A stretch of 64,000 nucleotides of DNA from Cylindrodendrum hubeiense (Eukaryota; Ascomycota; Sordariomycetes; Hypocreales; Nectriaceae), in the NCBI GenBank assembly GCA_014621425.1, contig JAANBB010000213.1:1-64000 (forward strand). The letters are read 5' to 3'. A model generated the notes under the pieces. The model did no database searches. It was not told where the DNA came from and saw only the letters and a program-made list of their open reading frames with translations. Below are positions 12,785 to 22,738 of the stretch, in pieces (position 1 is the stretch's first letter; every line of letters begins with the position of its first letter). The position numbers were made by a program, and so were the translations under genes.

Positions 12785-14062
12785 AGAAAGACGATGGGCA
12801 TTCGTTACAATCGGGCGTCTACATGAACCGCCTGAATCACGGGCTGGACGTTTCTTATGTCTTATTTCTTGTTTTGCTTTATTGTTTTGCATTATTTGGC
12901 GTTACACGGTGCTGGCATTGGGATGGCCCCTTGAACAGCATATTTGAGGTTGGCCGCCGGATGGTATGGCCAGTTGGGCTTTCGGAATACGGGAAGCCCC
13001 TCCCATCTTTTTGTTTCTGGCCAGTGTATATTATACTCTACATTATGTTGCATACGAGGGTTGGAGTTGGTCATTGTTTGGGAATTTGGGGCAGGGTTCT
13101 AACCCGACGGGCCACAGGCACTGGAGTCCCGGTTGTTACATTGGGGACGAACTGAAGTGTCATGTGAGACGATGTCATGCATGGTCTGCTGGATAAGTTA
13201 GTGAATTATTCAAATCAATCCGAGCGAGTGGAATGGACTCGAATTCAAAGACAGAAACTCTCCATTGACTTGTGAATTAAAGAATAGTATTGACCAGGAA
13301 AGTAAACCAACCTCAGTGTGCCAATTTCAGTGGCGGCATGCAGCATCCCGGAGACGGCCGGTGGCGTTGGAGGCAGGGTTCAGAATAGTGGCATTGTTGG
13401 GATGTGATATGTGTGAGCTTGAATACCAAATACGTACGTACGTACCTACATAGTCGTACGTACGGAGTACACCATCCATGCCCGAGGATTCAACACCCCC
13501 CTGTCCCCACGTCGATGGTAAATCGTACACCCATCTGCCGCTCTCACGGGGCGCGATCGAGGCGGCCGTCCTGGAGCGCCCGCGCCCGCGCGTGCCCCGG
13601 CACACACCAACACATTGTCTGCCAGAAGCGCGCGTGCCCTTCCGTATCGGCCGGGTGTAACATGGACGGCACGGATTGCAGCCTTGGCCGGCTGGTAGGC
13701 GCGCCTGGGCTTATGCACGCGGTTCTGGATCCGGACTAAGCACCTGGGGACTAATATCGCCAGCCGAGCCGGGGGACGAGAGCCCTGTGCTAGGCCCAAC
13801 AGAGGAGGGTGTATCCGGAGTTGTAGGGCCTGCCGAAGGATGGGTGCTTGTGCTTGTGGCGACATTGGGACGAGGTCATGGGAGATGGAGGGGCGGCGGG
13901 TGATTGTGCCGGAGAAGTAGTCGGTGAGGGGCGCATGAGAGGAAACGCCGGTTTAAGAGGAGTGAACTAAGGAGAAGTGAACTAAGGGGCTGGGATGACG
14001 AATGTCGGAGACTTGGAGGGGACGTATCGGGAGTTTGTGTGATAGTTCTACGGGGGGTTGTG

Positions 14063-14168
14063 CAGGAGGTGTGTGGTTTGGTGGGTGTGGTTGTGGTTGT
14101 GGTTGTGGCGGCATTGGTGGTCACCAGTGTGTTGGTTGGTTGGTTGTGGTGCTGGTTGGTTGTGGTGT
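14063..14168 (+). repeat. G/T-rich low-complexity block
   Basis: A long TGG/TTG/GTT-rich stretch with repeated ttgtgg and ttggttgg units. It produces a long but meaningless Thr/Asn/His-rich frame on the opposite strand. It is simple-sequence DNA in the promoter-distal part of the intergenic region. Confidence 0.75.
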
Positions 14169-14210
14169 TGAGAGATTTAAACGCCGAGTGGCCTTGAGAG
14201 AACAAGGAGA

Positions 14211-14230
14211 GATGAGATGAGATGAGATGA
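14211..14230 (+). repeat. Pentanucleotide repeat (gatga)4
   Basis: Four perfect copies of gatga next to the G/T-rich block. This is a microsatellite with no sign of function. Confidence 0.85.
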
Positions 14231-14788
14231 CGTCGAGTACGGCCTTCGGGCTCTCGTGGGGTTGGGGTTGTTTTCAAGAGGAGTGTAGTTGATGCCTGTT
14301 GATATTGATTATTGATGACTCGGGCGGCGCGCTGGGACTCAACTCGCTCATGACGGGAGCCCATGTCTCATGACGGCAATTTCTGCTTCGCCTCGACAAT
14401 GGGCGAAGAGACAACTGATCGACAGGCCTTGCAGTACCGTGACATGTTCCAACTGCAGCACCCTTGGAAATCATCGCGGCCTCGCAGGGCACAGCAATAC
14501 GCGGGTACTGTACCTTGGTTGATGAGGTCGATCGGGGCTGCGATTCGACGCCGCGCAGATGGGTTGGTTACACAAGGGCGACGAAAGAAGCCGAGGGCGC
14601 TAAGCCCGCTAAGCCTGCTAAGCCTAGGCCGGACAAGGCGGCGCATGCTGTGGCCCTGTGGGCGCTTGGGAAGGTACATGGATGGCGGTACGTACCTTCT
14701 ACCTGCTCGTGCGCATCTCCAGCTCAGGCAGCCAACTCACAAATCGTACCTCGCTCTGACAGCTTGCATATACCGAGTACTTATCGCC

Positions 14789-14818
14789 GCATCGCATCGC
14801 ATCGCATCGCATCGCATC
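14789..14818 (+). repeat. Pentanucleotide repeat (gcatc)6
   Basis: Six perfect tandem copies of gcatc, about 80 bp upstream of the start codon of the WDR83-like gene. It is in the promoter or 5' leader, so length changes could affect expression; that is inference only. Confidence 0.85.
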
Positions 14819-14899
14819 ACATCCCCTCCCTTCAGCGCACGCAGATCCGTTCCCCTGGGATTCATGGCCGCGAGATAATGGAAACGGCAGCTTCCCAAC

Positions 14900-16197
14900 A
14901 TGGGCTTTCCCGATGAGCCATCCGCTCACCTGCTGGGCGCAAACGGTCAGTCCACACACACCTTGTCAACCTCGTCTCACCCTCACCAGCATCGTCTTTT
15001 GGGCGAAAGGCTTCACCACCATCACGGCCACCACCATCCTGTTCTCCCCACATTGAGCTTCCGGTGTGGCGCCGCTCGCTTCGCAACTCATCCTCCCTAA
15101 CCATAGCCCCTTTTCTCTTTTCTCCCCTCTCCTTCTGCCGGCGCTCCCCATGCTGACATTCCGGATGAATCCAAGGCCCGGTCCATGCTGTTGCATACTC
15201 AGCCTCACCGGGGACATATATCCTCACCGGCTCTGCGGACCGATCAATCCGCCTCTACAACCCCTTTCCCAGCACCGCCGTCCCTGGCGATGACCAAAAA
15301 CAGAAGCCCCCAGTGCCCCAGGGCCGTCTAATCCAGACCTATGCCGCTCATGGATACGAGGTGCTGAGCCTCGCTGTTGCCGCCGACAACGAGCGCTTCG
15401 TCTCGAGCGGTGGTGATCGTACCGTCTTTCTCTGGGACGTCGCTACGGCCGTCACCATCCGTCGCTTCGGCGGCAATGCTCAGAGCCACTCGGCTCGCGT
15501 CAACTGCGTTAGCTTCGCTGGCGACGGCGACTCCCTTGTTGTGAGTGGTGGCTTTGACACCACCGTTCGCATCTGGGATACCAAGAGCACTAGTTTCAAG
15601 CCCATCCAGGTTCTGACAGAGGCACGCGATGCTGTGACCTCTATCGCGGTCCGCGGGCCGGAAGTTATCGTAGGAAGCGTCGACGGCCGTGTCCGCAGCT
15701 ACGACATCCGCATGGGCCGCTGCACTACCGACGTCATCGGCGCGAGCGTTACGAGCGTGAATCTCACGCGAGACGGCAGGGCCATGCTTGTCGGCAGCCT
15801 CGACAGCAAGCTGCGGTTGATGGACCGTGACAATGGCGCTTGCCTGCGAGCGTACTCTCACCCCGAGTGGAAGAACGAGGAGCTGCGTGTGCAAACGGTC
15901 CTGGGAGGCAAGGAAAAGTACGTGATTTCTGGTGATGAGATGGCCGGTGAGCCCGCGCCAAATGGCCAAGGCAGGATCTGGGCATGGGATTTGTTGACGG
16001 GCAGGCTGGTAGCCAAAGTCACGGTTCCGTGGGGACCACAAGGCTTTGAGCCCAAGAAGAAAGCCGTGGGAAGAGACGGTAAGGAAAAGACGAGAAGCAA
16101 TATCATTAGCTGTATGGCGTGGAGAGAAGACGGCTGGGGCGACCAGTTCTGTGTGGGCGGCACGTCTGGCGTTGTCACGGTATTTGGAGCACTGTAG
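14900..16197 (+). CDS. WD40 repeat protein, WDR83/MORG1 family
   Basis: Model: join(14900..14945, 15176..16197), 355 aa. Exon 1 encodes only MGFPDEPSAHLLGANG; the 230-nt intron starts GTCAGT and ends CCAAG with a GCTGAC branch site. The join restores the first WD40 blade (ILTGSADRSIRLYN), so the 5' exon is real. WD repeats follow through the protein (SGGDRTVFLWD, SGGFDTTVRIWD, VGSVDGRVRSYD, VGSLDSKLRLMD, GRIWAWDLL), consistent with a single seven-blade propeller. Length and blade wording match human WDR83/MORG1, a scaffold reported in MAPK signalling and associated with spliceosomes. Assignment to this subfamily rests on remembered similarity. The lysine-rich insert at residues about 300-320 is fungal-specific or variable. 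Confidence 0.88.
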
Positions 16198-16552
16198 ATG
16201 CTTGATGTACTCTTCACTCCATCACAGTCACGCATATCTATCGTGTCCGCCGTCATCTATACTTCTGAATATCATTTATCACGCGCATTCCCAGCCCAGA
16301 TTGCCAGGAAATATCTATATCATAATCCACACAACTTGTATAATTTGCTCCGCCAGCGCCGAAAAATAAATATGTACCTTCCCGGATCCAGAACACTCCC
16401 AAGGTTCGTTTCTTGGTATAAAATCGTCTTTAACACATGAATACATGACCACACCCCAACCCATGTGCTCCTCGGGATATACCTCGGGGGCCTGAGTCGG
16501 GGAGTGGCATTTGAGCAAAACGATTCGTCACGCTGAGTAAATCAGAGGGTTC
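16198..16552. terminator. Convergent 3' flanks of WDR83-like and GT15 genes
   Basis: Short convergent intergenic region. An AATAAA hexamer on the plus strand at 16365-16370 is a plausible polyadenylation signal for the WD40 gene, about 170 bp after its stop. No other feature is seen. Confidence 0.4.
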
Positions 16553-17915
16553 TTAACCCATGCCAGCAAACTCGAACCAGTTCGGGCGGCAGTCTTCTCG
16601 GTGGAGGAAGGCCTCGCCGTCGGTGAGGCGGCCAGTGACGCAGCCCCTACACTTTGGCGAGTTGGGGCAGTTGAAGAAGGGGATGTGCTGGTAACCGATA
16701 TCACGGAACCTGGAAGCATGGCTGTTAGTACTGTTTTGGTCAAGATAAAAGTAGAAAAGTCAGGGCTACGAACCAGTGGACCTTGCTTGAGTCCTCAAAT
16801 AAGCCCAAGGCAATGCTGTGGACGGGCGCATCTCCCCATCGCTCGTAGAAGAAACCACCTGCGCGGTCGAGGTGGTTGAAATAGTCCTCATACGGTTGGC
16901 TCCGCCAGAACTCCATGTCGGCAACCTCAAAGTTGCTCCAGAAGTGGCAAGTGGAGAATCCCTGGGCTGCCTTGTTGTGAGACGGTCGTCGGGTTTCATC
17001 CGTCACCCACTTGATTGCGTTGTTGTCGTTGAGGTAGTCTGGGTGATCGGCGAGGAACTTGACCGTCTCGGGCCACAGGGAGGGGAGCGTCTTGGGGTCG
17101 TCGTACAGGTTGATGGTGAAGCCGTACGTCTTGTTGTTGTCGTGCATGTAGCGGAAGACATCGTAGTCGACGTCGCAGAAGAAGTGCACGTTGGGCTCCA
17201 CACGCCAGTAGTATCGGGTGTCTTTGAGGGCGGGGTGTTTATAGAAGAGGCCACTGTTCCAACGGCACATCTTGTGGTAGGAGATCATCTGGGCGTATTG
17301 CACGCCGTTCTTCTGCAGGATCTTGGTCGACTCCTCATAGAGCTGGGGGTCGATCCACGAAGGCGTGTCCCAATGCTCATTAGGGATGAGTTCTTTGTAA
17401 ACCGGTCAGTAAAGCCTGGGGACAGGGGTATGGCTGATCCTACCATAGTTGCACTTGGCCTTGGTCGCGGCACTTGTCTTCTGGATGAACTCCTTGGTGA
17501 AGGGTTTGTCGTTGAAGAAGGTCCAAGGATAGTTGAATTTGTTGTTCCAGGTCCTCTCGAGATCTCGCATCGACATGACCATGGCGTCCACCTCCTCATT
17601 CCTTACGAGCGCCAGCAGGGTGGCATCGATGCGATCGGACTTCTCGGCATCGGGGGCGTAGTTATCGTTCGTGCGGACCAATGTCCCTTCTGGTTCCCCG
17701 GTTGCTATAGAACATGGGAGTTAGCTAGGACACCCCACCGAGGGGATGAAACGAGACCACGACTCACGATCTAGATTGGGATCCCGTTCGAAGTTGACGT
17801 AGCGATCGGCAGGCCCGCGGATAGACCACGACGGCGAGAAGATCTGGAACAAAAAGAAGCACCAGAGCACCACGGCTGAGAAGATCAGTGCCCGGACCGG
17901 CCGTGCGACAGTCAT
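16553..17915 (-). CDS. Alpha-1,2-mannosyltransferase, GT15 (KRE2/KTR) family
   Basis: Model: complement(join(16553..16709, 16774..17392, 17444..17704, 17768..17915)), 394 aa; the three introns have good GT/AG signals and compatible phases. The product is a Golgi type II membrane protein: a short basic cytosolic tail, a hydrophobic signal anchor at residues about 8-27, then the lumenal catalytic domain. GT15 signatures include YYWRVEPNVHFFCDVDYD, the CHFWSNFE segment with the nucleophile-equivalent Glu near residue 292, and the C-terminal HWFRDIGYQHIPFFNCP block followed by a cysteine pair. The family adds alpha-1,2-mannose to O- and N-linked glycans of secreted and wall proteins using GDP-mannose. 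Length is usual for a KTR protein. Which KTR paralogue it is cannot be told from sequence alone. Confidence 0.93.
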
Positions 17916-18604
17916 CGTCGCGGAGGGTTGGGAGACGAGCTTCGTATCCAGATGCTAGCAGCTCCAATCAGATAGCTTAGTGAGCGTCCTAGGTGTCCAT
18001 GGAACGAGATTCGACAGAGGCGAGCAATGGCAGGGACTTCGAATACTGGAGTACTGGAGAGAGTCTCTAGCAGCTGGTGCGCGCGGCTGTGCGTTATAAG
18101 ATCTCCTGGACCGTTGACTGGGACCCGTATCTCAGAGCCAGCACTGGGGATGTGTTGAAAGGGGTTGATTTATTGAAGCTGATGTCACGGCGCCCAGGCC
18201 AATCAGAGACCGCAGGAATTAATTTATCAGGTGGAGCTCGTTGACGCGACAGACGCGCGCTCACATGCGAATGCCACCATTCCGTTGGACTGCCATCAAT
18301 GAAGACAATCATGGATGCTAGTAAAGTATATGGGGGTTTGTTAGTTGGCATTGAAAGCTATCTCAATCATCTGGTTCTCGATATATCGAACAAACCACAT
18401 AAAACCGCCATCTTTGATCAATCCCATATATTGGTGCTTTTGTGGGTTTCACAAACATTTTATGGTGCTGTCAGCTATTTTTGGTACCCGTGCTCCGACA
18501 CCAACGCGTAACTCCTGCTCCCCCACTATCACGACCTACCCACCGATGACGACGATCAAGTCCACGCCCTCCTGAGCAGGCGATGGACAATCCATGATAT
18601 AAAT
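17916..18604. promoter_or_regulatory. Divergent promoter of GT15 and gamma-tubulin complex genes
   Basis: A 689-bp head-to-head spacer. A TATA-like gatataaat lies immediately before the ATG at 18605. It is too close to serve that ATG as a normal TATA box and is probably just A/T-rich leader. Frames inside are short and unrecognisable. Confidence 0.5.
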
Positions 18605-21328
18605 ATGGCTTTCGCTGCGAGGCAAGGCGCTCTCGCCGGAGAGCTGGTCGAGGCTGTGACTCTCACATCCACTCAGGTCCGCGAAACCCGCCCGTCCTAC
18701 CCGACAACTCCGATGGGAGTGCTAACATACGACCACCTCTAGACACGCCCCGACAAGTTCAACGCCTACCGTGAGGCCGCTTTTCGCGGCTTGAAGTCCC
18801 ACCCGTACCTACGAACCAACCAATTCGACGTCGAGAACAATCTAGACGGCCTGGAAGAGCGATTTCGGGTCAACCTGCGAGAGGAGCTCGCAGATGCGCT
18901 GCACGAACGACGGACTCTTCTCCAGGAGACGCCCTCAAAATGGCACCCCGAGATACTGTTTTTGCTCCTGGAACTCTCAAACCAGCCCACTTACAACTCG
19001 AGGCTTAGCGACTTGGACCTGCCCAAGAGCTCGGGCGACACTGAGGAACAACTGCGTTGGGAGGACATCGCCCGAGAGGATGGCTGGGACCAGGATGATG
19101 CGATCTGGAAAACCATCAAGTACAGCGACAGTTCAGATGATGACGATGCATACGCAGAAGAGTCGAGGAGCGAGTCTGGTGCCAGCACCGCCTCATCTGA
19201 GGCTCCCATTGGCAGAACGGCAGAGGACCTAATTATCCACCCAGAGGACACTCCCCAGCTCAACCTTATTCAACAGGCCCAAGAGTGGCGGACTGAGAAG
19301 CCTCCTAAGGATGCTTCAGGTCATATGCGTAAAGTGCCCGTTACCGAGTTTCACATCGCTCGGGAGGTTCTGTTCATGCTTCAGGGATTGGACACGACGG
19401 TCTTTGGGTCCGATGGGTCTGCCGACCCTGCGTTCCAGATGACGCACACAGCATGGGACACTCACAAAGCTCTGATCAGCTATTTTTCCGAAGCGGGACG
19501 CCGGCTGTCGGTGTTGCGCAAGTTCGTTTCCCAACCACAACGTGTGTCGCATCTCCAGGCCTTTCATGATAGCGTCGCCTCCCGTCTTCACGAGTTCGAC
19601 AAGGTGGTCACCAGAGTCCAGGCACCGCTGGTCGCTCCTAAAGACGATGTCGTAGTCAGCTTGCTGAGAGTTAAAGCGGAGCTGACCGCTGGCCTGGAGC
19701 CATTATACGCCCTCTCCGGAATTGTCGCTCGGATGCAAGACAGATCACATTCTGGGGCCTTTCGTTATCTGGAATTGCTCTTTGAAGAAGCTAGCCTGGC
19801 TCAGCTTGCCGGCAAGCTTGCCATTTACGAATTTCTTGCTCGGATTTTTGTTGAGTGTTTCAATGTCTATCTACGTCCAATCCGGTTGTGGATGGATGAA
19901 GGCAAACTATTACCAGGGGACAAAATATTCTTTGCCTCGGAGGCTCCTACTCAAGTCCCTCTCAGTAAGACCTGGAATAATCAATACCGACTTCGCCGCA
20001 CGACGGACGGGAAGCTGCATGCACCGAAGTTTCTTCAACCGGCCGCAGGCAAGATATTCAACACCGGGAAGAACATCGTGGTCCTGAAGAAATTGGGCCG
20101 TTTTGGGTCAGCAAGATCCAAGTGGAGCGTCGATGAGCCTCCACTAGACTACGAAGCTATTTGCCCTGCCGGGTTTGAGTTGGCACCTTTTCGTGATCTC
20201 TTTGATGCTGCATTTGATCAATGGATTCAGAGCAAATACAACACTACCTCCACAACGCTCAGGAATGCACTATTCGAAAACTGTGGCCTCTGCTCTGCCC
20301 TAGATGCCATGGGACATCTATACTTCATGTCGGACGGCTCCGCGACTGAGCTCTTCTCCAGGAATCTCTTTGGCAAGCTAGATACCTTGGTACCTAGCTG
20401 GCACAACCGATACGGCTTGACTAGCACTGCTCAAGAAGCATTTGCGTCACTTATTGAATCGACCCGATTATCTGTCACTGTCAGCCCTGAAGGCTCGCGA
20501 GTACCAGTTCTAGCGGCCCGAGACTCCATCAGGGCAGCAATTCCAGCGATCATGTTTAGCTACCGTCTTTCCTGGCCGGTCCAGATGATATTATCTGAGA
20601 ACAGTATCTCTCAGTATCAATCCATCTTTACACTGCTCTTGCAGCTAAGGAGAGCCCTCTACGTGCTTCAGAAACAAAAGATCCTTGACAGCTACTGGAC
20701 GGATGATGACAACTGGGATGAAAGATCACTCTATTATTCAATGCGGACCAGGCTTCTGTGGTTTTCAACTAGCCTCCAGACGTATCTGGTGACATTGGTG
20801 CTCGCGCCGAATAGCTCAAAAATGAGACAAGAATTGCAAGATGCCCACGATGTGGATGCCATGATTGCCATTCATGCCACCTCTATGAAACGAGTTACCG
20901 ATGAGGCCTGTCTAGGAAGCAGACTTACTCCCATCCGAGAGTGTTTCCTCGACATTCTTGACCTAGCTATCAAGCTTGAGCAAGCCCAGACCTCCCATGA
21001 TAAGGAGGCGGAGGAGTTGCGGGAACTTTCACGTCTTTCTGTCATGTCGTCACCTGCACCACCGGGAACTCCCAAACCCAGGACCCCGAAATATGTCCGC
21101 GACAGCGATGAGGAGAGCGATGAAGAGAACGACGAGGAGAAAAAGCCAAACAGAGCTAAACCGGGAAAACCGTATACGACAGTGCTGAGGGAGATTAGGT
21201 TCGATTTTGAAAGGCACCTGCGGTTCATCTGTGAGGGACTGCGCAGCGTTGCGAGAGCGACGAGCGATGCACAGTCGGCGAAGTGGGATATCCTGGCAGA
21301 GATGCTGCAAACAGGAAGCCGGAATTGA
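18605..21328 (+). CDS. Gamma-tubulin complex component, GCP5-like (Spc97/Spc98 family)
   Basis: Model: join(18605..18676, 18743..21328), 885 aa. The 24-codon first exon is followed by a 66-nt intron with an unusual GTCCGC donor, a GCTAACAT branch site and a CTCTAG acceptor. The protein has an N-terminal helical region, an acidic Ser/Asp linker near residues 130-145, the GCP N-terminal domain (REVLFMLQGLDTTVFG), and a C-terminal GCP domain containing SWPVQMILSENSISQYQSIF and the RTRLLWFSTSLQTYLV helix. A second acidic/basic insert (SDEESDEENDEEKK) splits the last helices from the rest. Such proteins build the gamma-tubulin ring complex that nucleates microtubules at spindle pole bodies. GCP5 rather than GCP4 or GCP6 is my best reading of the N-terminal region and length, less certain than the family. 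Confidence 0.88.
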
Positions 21329-21471
21329 GATGGATGGGATTGTGATGAGTCGATGAATAATGATACCCCTTGTCGAGCACTGCTTGGCCAAGTATTTCTG
21401 TCCCCATTATCTGTGATCCTGTCCTGGCTAGAGCGTCCCTCGCCATCTTGGTGTGATGGAGGGGGTGGTGC

Positions 21472-22242
21472 TTAAAACTCGTTCTTTAGTCTATCCGCAA
21501 AGAACTCCATCAGAGGCAAAACCTCGTCCTTGTCCCGCGGCATCGAGACGCCCTGCCGCTTCCACTGTACGACCTTGACATTTTCAAACTCCTTTTTCGC
21601 ATTGTCCACATCGTCTGGTTCGAGCTGGCACACCAGGACATGGGTACGGCTCTTTTCGCGTGTGCTGACTGTCGAAACCATGGACTGCGGCAGCGGACCA
21701 CCGATGGACACGACGCCCTTGAAGGCAGTTCCGGAACGAGTCTTGTCGTCGCCTTCGGTGACGTCGACGACGCGTTCCACTTGACCCAGTTTGGATGCTA
21801 GACCAAGGGCCAGAGAGCCGCCTTCGCCGAAGCCAAAGAAGAGAATGTCGCTCATTTCCCAGCCGAGCTTGGTGATGAGCACCTCCCCAATGAGTTTCTC
21901 CATTACCAGTCGATGGGCCTTCTCAAACCCAGGATCCTGATCGATATCCCCAGTCGCATGGTTAATGATTAGGTCATCGCCCCAGTAGTGATGCTGTCCA
22001 CTGCCACCAGGCGGCAGCAACGCCTCGGGGAGGGGTGAGGTGCCGCGGACGGAGATGCCGAAGACGCCTGGGAGGGAAAGGTCGCGGGCGAAGCCGGCGA
22101 AGGGAGCCTCGTAGTCGCCGAGGCCGTGGAAGAGGATGAGGAATGTGGTGGTGGACTCTGGAGGATCGGGGATGTGCAGGGCCACGGAGAGGGAGCCTGA
22201 GAGGGAAGAGAAGTCGGCTTCAGTTGGGATCTGAGGAGCCAT
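21472..22242 (-). CDS. Alpha/beta-hydrolase-fold protein (acyl-protein thioesterase/carboxylesterase-like), probable pseudoenzyme
   Basis: Single exon, 256 aa, starting MAPQIPTEAD. The fold is that of the phospholipase/carboxylesterase (Abhydrolase_2) group: a LILFHGLGDYEAPF oxyanion-loop segment, then DILFFGFGEGGSLALGLA at the nucleophile elbow. Family enzymes have G-X-S-X-G at the elbow, but here the sequence is G-F-G-E-G-G: the serine position is glycine. The expected catalytic His near the C-terminus is also absent; that segment reads KRQGVSMPRDKDEVLPLM. It is therefore probably not an active serine hydrolase and may be a binding or scaffold protein. No signal peptide; probably cytosolic. 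Upstream frame extension to 22434 lacks a sensible start and is taken as leader. Confidence 0.82.
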   Translation of the reverse strand: MAPQIPTEADFSSLSGSLSVALHIPDPPESTTTFLILFHGLGDYEAPFAGFARDLSLPGVFGISVRGTSPLPEALLPPGGSGQHHYWGDDLIINHATGDIDQDPGFEKAHRLVMEKLIGEVLITKLGWEMSDILFFGFGEGGSLALGLASKLGQVERVVDVTEGDDKTRSGTAFKGVVSIGGPLPQSMVSTVSTREKSRTHVLVCQLEPDDVDNAKKEFENVKVVQWKRQGVSMPRDKDEVLPLMEFFADRLKNEF

Positions 22243-22738
22243 CTCGGATGTCTTTTCTCGATGCGCTTGTGTGGGTTCTGGTTGGTGGCTGAGGTGGTGA
22301 AGGTGAGGAAGATGAGTGAGTTGATGAAAAGTCCAGGTTGGACAATGAATGGACAACCAAGTGGGGGCTAGTATACCACTGGTCCGTTTGTTAACACACA
22401 GCAACAGTCGCCATGTTTGTACGACTAAATTCAAACATGGGCTTCGCGTCTACACAAGCTGTATTTAACTTGTTGCCATCGACTTGCAACGGAGCCAGCC
22501 TACAATCGGCCGGTATAGCTGTCCGCTGGTGACGTCGAGGGCGCGGGGTACAGACGGAGCTCGTCGGAGATGTGGAGCCATCGTATGCCGGCACCCACTT
22601 ATTTATTCTCGTTCGACACTACTACGGAGACATGCATGTCCTGAGGTATTGTATATAAGTGAATTCATGATTCCCGTGTTAAAACAATTTCTATATCCAA
22701 ATAATCTTGCATGCTTGCTTGCATATCTTCGTTTCAAA
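22243..22738. promoter_or_regulatory. Spacer: hydrolase promoter and LCCL gene 3' flank
   Basis: 496 bp between two minus-strand genes. It should contain the hydrolase promoter and the terminator of the LCCL gene. It is A/T-rich near 22640-22740, as expected for a fungal 3' untranslated region. No gene or repeat seen. Confidence 0.45.

Larger units (their letters stand above)
12785..14899. other. Intergenic region between regulator and WD40 gene
   Basis: No supported gene. The region holds the 3' flank of the Zn2Cys6 gene and the promoter of the WDR83-like gene. At 13433-13470 there is a run of alternating TACGTACG/TACCTA motifs. A G/T-rich low-complexity block, two short tandem repeats and several chance frames lie between 13.4 and 14.9 kb. 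The minus-strand frame at 13876-14364 reads as Thr/His/Pro low complexity because it is the complement of the G/T-rich block. Confidence 0.6.

Noticed and set aside
13876..14364. 162-codon Thr/His/Pro-rich minus-strand frame
   Set aside because: It is the complement of a G/T-rich simple-sequence block and a gatga repeat.
16818..17774. 318-codon antisense frame over the GT15 gene
   Set aside because: Runs straight through the introns of the clearly spliced mannosyltransferase; no domain.
18731..18750. acatacgacca word like the start of fungal 5S rRNA
   Set aside because: The match stops after about 11 bases and the rest of a 5S sequence is absent; it is the end of an intron.
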